Source of the DNA: Parelaphostrongylus tenuis
Taxonomy: Eukaryota > Nematoda > Chromadorea > Rhabditida > Metastrongylidae
Length of the DNA stretch: 64,000 bases
Assembly (NCBI GenBank): GCA_019055375.1
Contig: JAHQIW010005261.1
Coordinates: 62,001-126,000, forward strand
Direction of reading: 5' to 3'
A model generated the notes under the pieces. The model did no database searches. It was not told the origin of the DNA and saw only the letters and a program-made list of their open reading frames with translations. The position numbers were made by a program, and so were the translations under genes. Of this stretch, positions 48,901 to 60,102 are shown one piece after another. The number at the start of each line of letters is the position of its first letter. The stretch's first letter is position 1.

Positions 48901-51639
48901 TGGACATATATTTCCAGAGAGAGTGGATCCCCCCGACACCCGGCTAGCACACAATGGCCTCAAAAAAGAATACTCTTGACGGTAACTTTCATTCCCATCG
49001 GAATTCCGATCAAAGCCTATTATCGTTCAGAGCTGTTTATTTAGCCTATTATCGTGTCAGGAGTATTATTCTAGGCTTCGAACGAGACCTCTTCGTAAAA
49101 TAGTCCTCGTAAAGAGTTTAGGACGTTCAAATTGCCATTCCTCTTCCCGATGCCCTAGCCGCAACACGAACCAGGCCTTTATCTAAAAACACCACCATGC
49201 CTCAGTCCTGTAGTTTTCAAAAATTTTGCCAATTTCCCGCAGTTACTTCCTCTGCTTCAATGAATGTGATGGAATCACGAGTATGCAATTTCATGACATT
49301 TCGAGGGACGAAAATCTGACAAGCACGCTTTCCAAAAAGTAAGGCTCTACTTTTTATGCTTTAGTGAGAAAATAGCGGGGGAAGAGGTTCTCTATTTATT
49401 TGCACAGATCACCTATATTCCTTACATTGTCACCAGTTTTTCAGTATAAAAAGAAACGTTTCTTACTACAAAAAGCAGAAAATTTCGTAACGCAGGTTCT
49501 CCAATCTTTTTGCTCCCCGAATACGGCATGCTTTCCCAGTATCCGTAATTTGATAATTAAGGAAGTGTTATAGATTGTTATTCTGTTTGGGAGTCGGGAA
49601 CGGCAAATACTTCGAGACTGCGCGCAACAGACGATGGTTTCCAGTTTTTTGCGTTCCCCGGCTAACCAAAGCCAGTCATCCAGCTGGGGACGACAAGGCG
49701 CTAGCGAAACTTCATTCTGAAGACCTCAATGCGCTCTCCGTAGAGCTAGCACATGATTCCGAAATGGTAAACACAACCACCATTAGGCGAATCCATAAAA
49801 ACAGCATAACTGGGTTTCATTATCGAATTCTAATTGGACATTATTTGCATATCTTCAAGTTCGCTAGAAACTCACACATAAAATTGAAAGGCCCTCATCT
49901 GAACACAAATGTAGAACAGCGAGCAAAATAGAAGATAAAAAAGCCGAACAAGTTAGAAAATGCGTGAATTCGTATCTAGACTAAATATATGAATAATGAA
50001 AATAGCTCGTCATTCATCCCCTAGCTTTCCAAATCGCTCTTATATAATTGATTACGGTTGTTGACATCATAGTCGTCCGATCATTGAAGGGTCCATTTCT
50101 AATCTCATTTTCATAGATTTCATAAAACGCCATTGAAGAAGTTCGGTTCATGCCTATGGGGAGACTAAAATCTTGAAGTACCCGTACGTAAAAATCGCGA
50201 GACTGCGAGGTTTTCCAACACAGACTATATATCACCCATGAAAGTTCTATTGACGATGGACGTCATATTATTCAATGGAAAAAAAAACGTCTTGAGATCC
50301 ATAGTTTTATCTACTTTACCGAAGTGAGCCATAATAAAAACAAGAAGAACCGATATATGAGAAGTGTAAAATTGACATTTTCGCTTAATTTTATGGACGT
50401 TAATATATAAGAGTCATAAAGCTTCCAAGGATTGAAAACGAAACACTCCAATCTGTAGGAGAAAAGAATTGAAATTCTACAAAATTTTTTTTTGACCCAT
50501 CAATGAAGATTGGCTTCCATGAGTGCCATTTTACATATTACGGTCATGTTATACTGGTAAACAGAAGCCTTTTCCTGGAGTTATCTGTACCATTCGGTAG
50601 CCGTCAACGCTCACGGAGAGGCTATGCCTACACAACGTTATCAGAATGATGGTCTTCTTGTAGCAATTGTTAAGCTTGGAATACGTTCCGAGTATTCCTT
50701 GCATCGAACAAGATCATTCCGGAACGAAGCTTGTTTGCAAATAACAGTGACAGTTTTTGAGAAGAAAGCGTTTCCTGAGCGGATTTTGTGTATCATATCA
50801 CATCTACATTCACGTTACAAACAGCTGACTACGAAAAGTCTAGGGAGAACTTCTGGTCTGCGCCGTAAAAATGACAAGCGCCAAGAGAAGTGGGTCCATC
50901 TGTATAAAGCCATACTATTATTCTCGAATGCTATATAATTGTATTGCTGCAACCAAAGGTGGTCTATTTGGCCTACTTCTGCAGGAGCATTCACTTGTTG
51001 TAGTATATAACGAAGTGCTCGCGAAATCACATGCGAAAAGACCACGTATGGTTGCGAAGACAAAAATTTTCACAACACTCAAGAACAGAGAAGGGCCTTA
51101 TAAACGCTTTCACCTTACTTGAAAATGAATTATTTCTGGACAACGAAGCGGGGTATCATCTACTGCATTTATTGTAGGCCAATCGATAGTTTGTGAATTG
51201 TAGGAGTTTAAACACAACTAGTTTGACACAAATTGTTCTCTCATCTTTGTGACTTGAATATTTATAGCAAATTTTGTTGAAAACTCAGCAAAATAAGTTT
51301 ACTGCAGCATTTACACGTATGAAGGTACCAACTAATGACATACCCAGGAGGGCAGACATTACGGACTTGATATAACTATCGGAAATGTGTCGTTTTATAA
51401 ACAAGACTTCGCCGTCAAAGTGTTCAAGCGGTTTTCATGAGATGGAAACCCATTTTCACAAAATCATATTAGCCAAAAAAAGCACAAAATAGGGTCGGTC
51501 TATCACATAAAACTCATACCACCTAAAAAGCAGTACGAAGGAAATTTCTCGAACATGGAAGACCGGGTAAGGAACACTTAGAGAAAATCGCTTGCCTCTC
51601 AAACTGCTTACTCATTTCGCTCTTATACTTGACACTTTG
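45906..51639. other. No gene recognised; weak hammerhead-like string
   Basis: 5.7 kb of AT-rich sequence. A degenerate Penelope-like motif lies at about 46750-46787 (minus): CTGAAGA kept, GAAA changed to AAAA. The longest open frame (48568-49044, 158 codons) and those at 49575-49931, 50014-50235 and 50624-50938 show no domain, no exon context and overlap frames on both strands. I searched here for upstream exons of the channel gene and found none. Confidence 0.45.
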
Positions 51640-51708
51640 ATTTGACACTTTATTGACCGTCTTCACAGTGTTTATAGTTTCACTGTGCGAATCCCAGTAC
51701 CTCAAGCA
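51640..51708 (-). repeat. tRNA-derived SINE (family 1), 3' end only
   Basis: Matches the last about 70 bp of the family 1 SINEs (TTGAGGTACTGGGATTCGCA on the minus strand, then a CACTG..GTGAAGACGG tail). The tRNA-like head is missing: a 5'-truncated copy. Confidence 0.65.
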
Positions 51709-51797
51709 TTTAATTCGCTTAACAGATTGATTGTAAAGTAGTCCCTTAATTTCTCGCCATTCTATTGAAACACTCTTTTACTAGGGCTGAGTTTCAG

Positions 51798-54700
51798 GAC
51801 CAACATCTCTTGAAATTGATTTGGCATCCTGATATCTACTTTGCAAACGCTCGAACTGCTCAGTTTTCATGATGTTACACGGCCGAATTTTCTAGTATGG
51901 ATCTATTCGAATGGAACTGTATGGTATGATTGTCGGTGAGTAGTGAATAAGCCTATTACTTCCAGCATTTTCTTCCAAACTGACACATCGAGCTTGTGTT
52001 GCACAGTGGCTCGAAGTGTCCTGTAGTACATACGCTGTTTTTAGTTATTTCGCGCCGTGGCCAAACTAAGTTATACATTTCTTGTGCAGAATGGCCTAAG
52101 ATAACAGAAAGCATTTACCTGATTCATCCGTCAGCCTTCATAAATTATTGCTCAGACGAAACTTGCATTAAACCACCTCTACAATGATAATACTGAAGTG
52201 GATTGCGTAGTACATCCCATCTCTGAATTGTTGACATTGAACCTTATATCAGCTTTGCTGTTAATCATAATTCACACTACTTTCAAAAGACAATAGATTT
52301 ACCAACAAAACGGTGGAATTTTGCGACTGAAGGTCTTTTCCACAAGTAAAATCAATTTAGACCTCATAACATGATCAAAGGTTTTTGGCCATCACAGTAA
52401 CTCCTACGGATTAACTTTTGTATCAGCTCAGTGTTTTCGAGCTTCTATTCAGTCTGGCACCAAACTGTTGCACGTAAACTCATGTAGTGATGGTCAGGCT
52501 TGCGCACGCAATCTAATGCGCTCCACACACCATTTAGCTGAGGTTACACGAAAGGTGTACGTCAATCTGGCACTTCAGAAACGGCTATCCGAGCCCTTTG
52601 TAGTCGGTGACGATTTATTAAGTTGATTACTTCCCGAATTTCTTCCAGCCTGATACATTGAGCATGTGTTGCACCTTTATGGATCTATCCATGTTCCAGA
52701 GTAAATGTGATATTACTTGTATTCTGAGTTTGGTTCCCTGAAGTGTTCAGCTGCGAAGCTTTTTGAATAGTCTCAAAGAGTCATTCCAACTCGTGCTTTT
52801 TAAGAAAGTTCTAATAAAACTCATCATGGGATTACTGCATCAGACCTCGATTCTGATCTCCAAGCAGTTTTTTTTTTGTGAAAATGCACGTGGAATGACG
52901 ATGGATATATCGCTTTGAAATTGCGTCACATATTTCTGCACACCACTTTACATGATCGGGTTAAGGAATGACAAAAAAATTTTCTAAAATGCTAAAGAAA
53001 TTATGGGATAGTATCAGCAGCATTTATATCAGCAATTAATGTTTGCTTGTAAATTAATAAGAGAAGAGACAGGAACATGTGGACAAAAAGGCAAAACGTC
53101 GTTTTAGGATCTCTTTAACAGTGCTTTGTATGCAGAATTTGGCACGATATCCACTCGATTCGCAAACTTGTGCTCTTCGCATTCTTAGTTGTAAGTTTGC
53201 TTTTTCGTCGAACACTTTGATTTAATCTAAGCTCAGGAAGGTATAATAATAAAATCACCATCTAAGCTTCACAGTAAAAGAGATAGAATGACGTTGTAGA
53301 TAACGTTCGCTTGAAAATCACTGATGTCATGTGGAAAAGTTGAATATCGAGTGATCTTCTAAGGTGTGAACACTTAAAATGTCTCATGATTTCATTCATT
53401 CCACTATTTCTGGAGCAAATCTGTTTGGAGCAGAGAATCCTAGGTTTAAGATAAAGATACTGCGAAAAATGTGAACTTGTTATTATGAACGCCGAGAATG
53501 AGAAAGACGAAAAATCAGTGTAAATTGATAACGAAAAAAAATTAATACCTTCTCAATTCGATGCAGTGACAGTTTGATTCTCTTATGGAAACGATTCTGG
53601 AAGAGAAAAGGCACATAGAGATGGGAAGAAGATTCCATATAATTTTTATCGCATTTTGATGAAATAGACCACAATCATTCCATAATGTTTATATTAAGTA
53701 ATAATAAAAAACAAAAAAAGTAACGCTGTAAAAAGTAGTCGTTTCGTATTTGTCCATCGAATAACGTTGTCATAGATGGACGTTAAAATGAACATAGGTC
53801 GATAACTTTTCGAGTAACAACAATCTACCGGGTCTTTTTTTTCTCCCGTATAGAATTTCTCGTAATGTTATTACAGCTGAAAAAAGGTCGAATATGAAGC
53901 ACAAGCCGTATTTCCACACAATTTACCAAAATGAAGTCAAAATTTTTTGACATGTTATAAAGCATCTGCCTATTGTACTGCCTTATACGCTAAAATCGAT
54001 TTAAAGTCGCTGATTCTGTTGTTGATAGGACATGAATTAGCGTCCAGTTTCCTGTCACTATTTACAAAATATCCACATCGCTTTATATCTATACGATGTA
54101 CAGTAGTGCCAAAGTTCAGGATACATTACACAAAGGCAAATATTCAACTAACTTATATATATAATACTCGTGATTTCTAATGTTCTCATAGCATTTTCGC
54201 AGTGTTACGATGTTTCCAAGACACGTAAGAGGATTGAGTGGTGAGCAAAAACACGACCTCAGACGGGAGTTGAACCCGCGCTTCATTCATACCGGGGGCG
54301 TGTGCTACCACTGCACCACAGAGGCGCATTTGTGCCACTACTCATTCTTCAATATCTCTATGATAACTATCAGCCAACTAACTGAATAAAATATACCTAA
54401 AAAAGGCTGTGTATCTGCGTTTTTGAAAATGCCAGGTCTACTGTATGAAGGGCGATGCGCGCCATTTCATCACTTTTCCAACAAACAGTAATTTCTATTA
54501 GAAGTATTTTACAGATGCGTACGATACCCAGCAAATTGTCATTCGTTGGCATGAACCAAATCCAATCGAGGTAAACTCGGAGATTCGCATGCCGGATATG
54601 CGATTGCGAAATATACAGCATTTCTTACGAAACGACACCTATGCTACAGGTACTGCTCTTTCAATGCCGATTAGCAGCCTAACGCGAAATGTTGGACTGT

Positions 54701-57700
54701 GCGCACTGACATCATTGCATTTTGCTTCTTAATGCTTTCTAGATAAAATTTATGATAAACTCCATTTTGAGCTGATTCATTTCAACCAAAGAACATTGTC
54801 GCTGGTTATTGGACTGATTTCAGTACTCAATTAGTAAATGCTAGTCACTTTGTGAACTAAATTCTTGAGATAGTCATTCTGTTACTCCGTTCACAAATTG
54901 GTAAAAAGGCTTAAAAGTAGCTTAAAAGGCTTATGAAATGGTTCTATATTATATATTAATTTACACTACCCGCCATCACAATTTTTATCGTGCGGATCCC
55001 AGTGCTTCTGGCATTCGATTCGTTTTTTGTTTTCTTTTGGAATGACGTAGAATACTGGTCGAGCATATTTCCTCGCAATCTGATGGGGTTCGCCTGGCTA
55101 TGGCGTTTTGTAGAGCGTTCTTGTTGACTGTGGGGCACTGTTGGGGTTAAGGGAGGAGAGGGTGGTGGAGGCTCCACGCGCACTGGTACGAACATCACAA
55201 CCACTTGGCCACGGCGCCCCGGAATGGTTTTTAAAGGAGCATATTCAAGGACTCTATCCCTGGAGAATCTATTTCAACGTAGGCCATAGTTCTTGCAAGA
55301 TCTCTACACCATGATGGACAATTTATCGCAAGTCTTTCATAATATGCAAAGAAAATTGCTGAGCGAAAAGTTTTTCGTTTATTAGGACCCCTACGAATGA
55401 TTTTTACTTGTTTGAAGATTTGATTTTGAATACATTTTCACATGTACAGGCGTAGCAGTAGTACAGTGGCTAGCACACGCCCCTGTAAAGAAGAAGACGC
55501 GCGTTTAACTCCCGCCCAAGGTTCAACGCTTTGCGTATCCCTCAACATTCTTAGATGTATAGTTCAAAAATCACAACAGTGCTACTAAAGCGGTGAACTA
55601 AAAGAATCCTTGTACAAATTAACATATTTCAATTGCAGGAGTTTGGTCTTGTGCTCTGGCTGAATTCCATGTGGATCGTGAAATTATGCATCACATTATT
55701 CAAGTAAGTTAGTTGCTGCAAAAAACCTATTTCGCAAAGTTTTTCTCAAGCAAAATTTACGCAATAACATGATACTTATTTGGTGTTGCACATAAATTTG
55801 TACTTTTCTATACTTCTTACTGAGCTGACATAAAATTACAAAACTGGTAAACGTAAACTAATCACTATTCCCTGTTGTAGAAAGTTTTTGAGGAAAGAGG
55901 CGTTTTCCAAGTTGTGTACTGTTATGAGATTTTTGTTACAATCCTTAAAGCTGCTTTTTTTAAGAATACTAGTTAAGTGAAATTAGTTTTTCGCGCCCAG
56001 TGACGTTGCACACCGGAAGGCATTTCAAAGAAAAGAATCTATTCTAAAAACTTTTCAATGTATCTAAATATGTAACCCTATTATTAATGCATCAAAAATC
56101 GTGTAATTGACGATGAAAAGAGTACTATAGTCGGCCATGCATTCTAAATCCAAAAATTATTGCAAATGTTATTGATCCATTAAATTATAGTCGTACGTTC
56201 CAACCACTCTCATCGTTGTGATTTCATGGTTTTCATTTTGGCTGGATGTTGAGGCAGTTCCTGCGCGGGTAAGACAATTTTTATGCAATTTTTGATACAG
56301 CAGTTATGTTGCTAATCCTCTCTGAAAGCATGAAATTAAATGAAATTTGCTTGTCTCAAAAAACTGATCACTGTCTTTCTATTCGTTAAGTAGAATCAGG
56401 ACCAGTTCGTTTCAGAATCTTATAGGAATCATCAAATACTCGACCTCACTCTTGTGTTTTGCAAATAATCATATTCTTGACATCTTATCTACACACCCTA
56501 CTTTTCCGTGAAAATCAACGAAATGTCAGACGAAAAAAGTGTGCCCGAATGGAGATGTAGAGCTGGATTTACCGAGCGCCTTTGCTGTACAGTCGACTTA
56601 CACTTTATCACACGCTTGAGTGATTTGATTTTTTATTTATGTTATCCAACACAGCACCTTGTATGTATTCCAGAAATTTGCCATTTGACTCAATGTCTCG
56701 CATCATACACATACAACTTCGAGTAACATTTGAGCAGTTCAGTCACTCCACGAATGCCGTTGAATGCTTGTCAAAAGATTTTCCTTTTCAATTCCTTCTT
56801 CGCTCTAGTAGATTGTTCCAGAGATCTTTACCATTAATATTTAATGGCCTATTTGGGCTAAAAAGGAGTTTTCATAGAGATGTCTATTACGTAATTGACA
56901 AACGTGGAAAATGGTGGGCGCCGTTAGCTTCACTTTGAGTGAACAAAGAAAATTCATGCAGTTGTCCTACTCATTTTGATGAGCTTTTACCTTGATTTAG
57001 TGCCTTGAAAGAGATAAAGACGTGTATGACAAAAGGTTGCTAAAATATTGAGACATCTCAAAATGCTCACTTTGGTCCAAAACGGTACCGTGTCGAATGG
57101 TCATTCGATGTGAGAACGTCCTTTTTTGACAATTCCTAGAGATTTATACCCACGTAAAGCATGCCGAACGTCACCGCTACTCTTGGGACTGTTACGGCAT
57201 TTTAACTTACAGGAAGTATAACCGAACAGCAAAATCTTTCACTGAGAAACTGATGGTGTAACATAGGATTTCGTCTTGAAATCATTCATTATGAAAAATC
57301 CCAATCAGTGCAACATTTTCACCAAAAGACTTCTTCTTTAGTCGTTTTCGTTTGATACACTCGGATGACTTGCTAAGATAGAGGCGAACAAACGTCACTT
57401 AGAAAAATCTCCATGCATGGAACTCGTATAAAAGCAGTGTTACTCTACACAAGCCTATGACACGAAAAATTGCACATTAAATTTCATAGCCTGATTGCAC
57501 TAGATGGCATCGTAGTTTCTTCCAAACACCGAATTAGATTGTAGTAGTATTTGAAAATAGTACAATATAAGAATACTACATGTACAGTACATTTTTGATA
57601 TTAGATAGTATAGTGACTGTTATCGAAACTTACTTGGATATTTGGACGGTCTATCTTCACTGATAATGGGGACCTTCACCAGAGGGAAACAATGCTGGTT

Positions 57701-58786
57701 CGGCTGCTTTGTACCCTGGAGTCCTGTGGTAAGCCTAGCTGGCGTTTCCTAGGGCTGTCACTACACTACAGCAGTCTCTAGCCCTTGTGGATCAGACGGA
57801 GATCACCGCCTCATGACTAGTAGCTACCATGACGGCGGTCACTCTTGATGCGGTTTACCCTTAGGTGGGCTTTACCGAAGTAAGCGTCCGACTCTTTCTC
57901 AGCTCGAATAGACGTTGTTGAGGAGTTGAATTACCTGCTGTACTTCGCAGTCCGGCATCCGGGAACACCTCCCACCCACGATGAAGCGGCAAAACTATCT
58001 GAGAGTGTTATCAAAACTACAGAACAAAAACTCAGCTTTTCATCGGCCCCTCTACGTGCCACCATGACAAAGTATAGTTTACATTCATGAAATACCGGAT
58101 AAATCTCCTAGCTTTTGAAGATGTTGAACTCGTTTTTGCCCTCTTTCAAAACTTTATTTTCTTAAGGTTTCACTGTCTATAACCACTCTGCTGACTTTGG
58201 CAACACAAAGCGGTGCAGCTAGAATGGCCTTACCTCAGGTATAGCATTACTGACTATTTAAATTTTCTTTCACAAGTCTTGTATGTCTTCTTCAAAACTA
58301 AAGAGTTCTTGATAATAACTTCGATAGCTTACTTTCTTTAAAAAATTTTTCTAAAAAATTTTTCCAATAATCCCAGAATGCCCAGCTTTTTCATGAGCAG
58401 CAACGAACCCTGGAGCACTAACTATATGGCTTATTACTTTTTTTGTTTCTTAATTGTTGTTTTGTACAATTTTTTATGATTTACGTAGCTATGTGTCACC
58501 GTTTTTGATACCAATATTGTGATAAATTCTCTACTTAGCATATTCACTCTTGGACGTTAGAGAAAAAAGTTTCCAAAACAATTTTCTATCAAGATTGTTA
58601 TATATCAGAGTCGTCTCGACATCAGTCCTAATCTCAAGCTTGTTTCTAGAATTTCCTTGCGTTTTTTGTTTTATAACCATATTCAATCAACATGACTGGC
58701 TGTTTCAGGCGTCTTATGTGAAAGCGATTGACGTTTGGATGGGCGCCTGTATGACTTTTGTCTTTTCGGCAATGATCGAGTTTACT
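51798..58786 (+). CDS. Cys-loop ligand-gated anion channel subunit (partial, possibly broken)
   Basis: Exons seen: 51798-51935 (loop region IWHPDIYFANARTAQF, then PNFLVWIYSNGTVWYD after a one-base slip at a T4 run, 51864-51867); a degenerate Cys-loop exon about 52649-52740; 54515-54649 (YDTQQIVIRWHEPNPIEVNS, RMPDMRLRNIQHF); 55639-55703 (VWSCALAEFHVDREIMHHIIQ, pre-M1); 56191-56268 (M1, SYVPTTLIVVISWFSFWLDV, ending VPAR); 58167-58238 (M2, VSLSITTLLTLATQ); 58709-58786 (M3, ASYVKAIDVWMGACMTF). From 54515 on, all splice sites are GT..AG and phases agree, so this half looks functional. The PAR motif before M2 marks anion-selective (GABA/glycine/GluCl-type) receptors; these are pentameric plasma-membrane channels. 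I cannot name the subfamily. The N-terminal exons, M3-M4 loop and M4 were not found; they may lie outside or be lost. Confidence 0.88.
52649..52740 (+). pseudogene. Damaged Cys-loop exon of the channel
   Basis: After a TTTCTTCCAG acceptor the strand reads TLSMCCTFMDLSMF then QSKCDIT. This resembles the Cys-loop (C-x13-C with a MDL..FP.D.Q core), but the central Pro-Leu-Asp is missing, the spacing is short, and the phase does not fit the flanking exons. A related 70 bp stretch lies upstream at 51930-52003, where the Cys-loop is cut even shorter. Confidence 0.55.
52741..54215. other. Intron-like sequence of the channel gene
   Basis: AT-rich. I looked here for an intact Cys-loop exon and found none. 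A short TCTGCACACCACTTTACAT string near 52937-52960 resembles the body of the family 2 SINEs. Confidence 0.4.
54216..54330 (-). repeat. tRNA-derived SINE-like repeat (family 3)
   Basis: The minus strand reads GCGCCTCTGTGGTGCAGTGG and TAGCACACGCCCCC (A box), GCGGGTTCAACTCCCG (near-perfect B box with its stem), then GTTTTTGCTCACCACTCAATCC. A second copy with the same head and tail lies at 55450-55562 (plus). The shared tail beyond the tRNA-like part makes this a SINE rather than a tRNA gene. Confidence 0.65.
54965..55222 (-). repeat. tRNA-derived SINE (family 1)
   Basis: Near full-length minus-strand copy: head GGGGCGCCGTGGCCAAGTGG (A box), body with GTATTCTACGTCATTCC and AAAAGAAAACA, tail GCCAGAAGCACTGGGATCCG and GTGATGGCGGGTAG. 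Inserted in the intron between channel exons 54515-54649 and 55639-55703. Confidence 0.82.
55450..55562 (+). repeat. tRNA-derived SINE-like repeat (family 3)
   Basis: GTAGTACAGTGGCTAGCACAC head with the same CGCCCC block as the 54.2 kb copy, a B box weakened to CGTTTAACTCCCGCCC, then the family 3 tail (CGCTTTGCGTATCCCTCAAC). Same channel intron as the family 1 copy. Confidence 0.62.
56269..57674. other. Channel intron, nothing further recognised
   Basis: First part of a 1.9 kb intron between the M1 and M2 exons. The open frames at 56508-56726 and 56639-56938 overlap in different frames and show no domain. Confidence 0.45.
57675..58090 (+). mobile_element. GC-rich element inside the channel intron, possible RTE 5' end
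   Basis: About 400 bp with clearly higher GC than its surroundings. From 57911 it is open in one plus-strand frame to a stop at 58088-58090, with a protein-like composition (VVEELNYLLYFAVRHPG, then HDEAAKLSESVIKTTEQKLS), ending in GTGCCACCATGAC. From memory this resembles the region just before the start codon of nematode RTE LINEs, whose ORF begins ATGAC(G)ATATG as at 60103, but I cannot verify that. It ends about 75 bp before the M2 exon. No RT sequence follows it. Confidence 0.45.
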
Positions 58787-59019
58787 GTAAGTATAAATAA
58801 TTTTTGATGAGTGTCATAGAGAGAGCTAAATATAATGCAAGAAGAGAAGTGCTGGGATCTGTACAGTGTCCTGAACGTGATGTCAGTTACGTGGTAGTAA
58901 TAATAATTGTAATGATAGTACTTAGGAAAATGTTTCTTAACAGCTGCGAAAAATTCAGATTTCATGCCTGTTTCACACAGTATCGGTCAATGTAAATTCA
59001 TGGAAATAACTTTGGAATA

Positions 59020-59425
59020 TTTCCAAAATAAAACAGCTAGACCGAGTCTACGATGCGTTGATGGAAAGTGCGTGGCACTAATTCGCAAAAAGCTCGCGCC
59101 GTTTCAGCAAGACAATGCCAAACCTCACACTGCAGAGGACAAAAAAAATTTGTTAACTGGAGGGAGTCGAGGTCTTGCCGCATCCCAGCCTACAGTCCAG
59201 ATGCTGCTCAGCCCATCTGTCGTCTTTTCCGCTCAATTTAACATTTCCTGCATGGACGCGGATTCAAAGCATTTGATCAAGTTGAAGAGGCATGTCAGGA
59301 AATTCTTGTTTTGAAACCCAAGGAATGTTATTATGAGCAGATCCGCAAGCTTGCAGATCCTTGGCAGAAAATTGTGGACAATGATAGTCTATATTTGGAA
59401 AAACAGTTATTGTTGTATTTAATTA
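59020..59425 (+). pseudogene. Mariner transposase C-terminal relic (second lineage)
   Basis: The plus strand gives QLDRVYDALMESAWH, then KLAPFQQDNAKPHTAE (intact FQQDNAKPHTA block), a frameshifted LPHP region, and VEEACQEILVLKPKECYYEQ and IRKLADPWQKIVDNDSLYLE, the standard mariner ending. The better-kept FQQDN motif and the wording of the C-terminus set it apart from the 27.6/38.1 kb relics, so it is a separate insertion. Frameshifts and a missing catalytic block make it dead. Lies just after the M3 exon of the channel. Confidence 0.85.
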
Positions 59426-60102
59426 GATTCATATGTAAACTTTGGATTTTTGAACTTTTTCTCAACCCAATAATAAACGAGCCATAACAAAAACTAATGA
59501 AATGATGATAAGTAGAGATAATTATAGACCGTATTTGGCAAATAAATGATCATAATAAACTCCGTGGATTTTGTCACAGAGGGATTTATTACTGATTCAT
59601 TGCTCGGACACTGCGCGCCCATAGGAGGAGAATAAACAGGTTATACGAGGACCAAAAGTGGCTTTGTGTTTTCTTAAGACGAAGGTGAATCCAGGAGATG
59701 GACTCCTTGTTTTCGCCAAGCCGATGTGATACATTCACCTCTATGTTTGAATTATGCATGTACGTGCGTGTATGTTCTCGTCAAAGCGAATAGTACTAGC
59801 AGGTTAATTCGGCTAAGACCTGAAATTAAGAGAATGAAAAGTACAACTGAGGTGGTTAGAAGCCTCTCCACTCAATAAGTTTCACATCTATTCTAGGACA
59901 GAGCGACAAGATATTCGCGCGCGTATCAAACCTTCACGTTGAGATCTCAGTAAGCTATATGAGGGTATCAGAAAATAAACAAAAAATATGCTCTGGACCT
60001 TCTGCCCCATTTGAACCTTTATACGGCAATGTCGAGTAGGACTATTATTAAGAGGTTGCTAATTATCAGCGCCATTTTGGCCCAACATCTCGAGGGAGTA
60101 AG
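59426..60102. other. Between mariner and RTE relics
   Basis: Nothing recognised. Part may be 5' untranslated sequence of the RTE relic that begins at 60103. Confidence 0.4.

Noticed and set aside
48568..49044. 158-codon open frame, the longest after the Penelope RT
   Set aside because: No domain, signal peptide or splice context; an overlapping frame is also open; composition resembles surrounding non-coding DNA.
50014..50235. Minus-strand 73-codon frame with protein-like text (FYVRVLQDFSLPIGM)
   Set aside because: I could not match it to a family and saw no flanking exons; left unannotated rather than guessed.
54240..54330. Possible functional tRNA gene
   Set aside because: A and B boxes are present, but the acceptor stem is poor and a shared non-tRNA tail links it to a second copy, so it is a SINE-like repeat.
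58714..58965. Minus-strand 83-codon frame
   Set aside because: Overlaps the M3 exon of the channel on the plus strand, which is clearly the coding strand.
58069..60102. One RTE element split between 57675-58090 and 60103-62120
   Set aside because: Channel exons M2 and M3 and a mariner relic lie between, so the two cannot be halves of one insertion.
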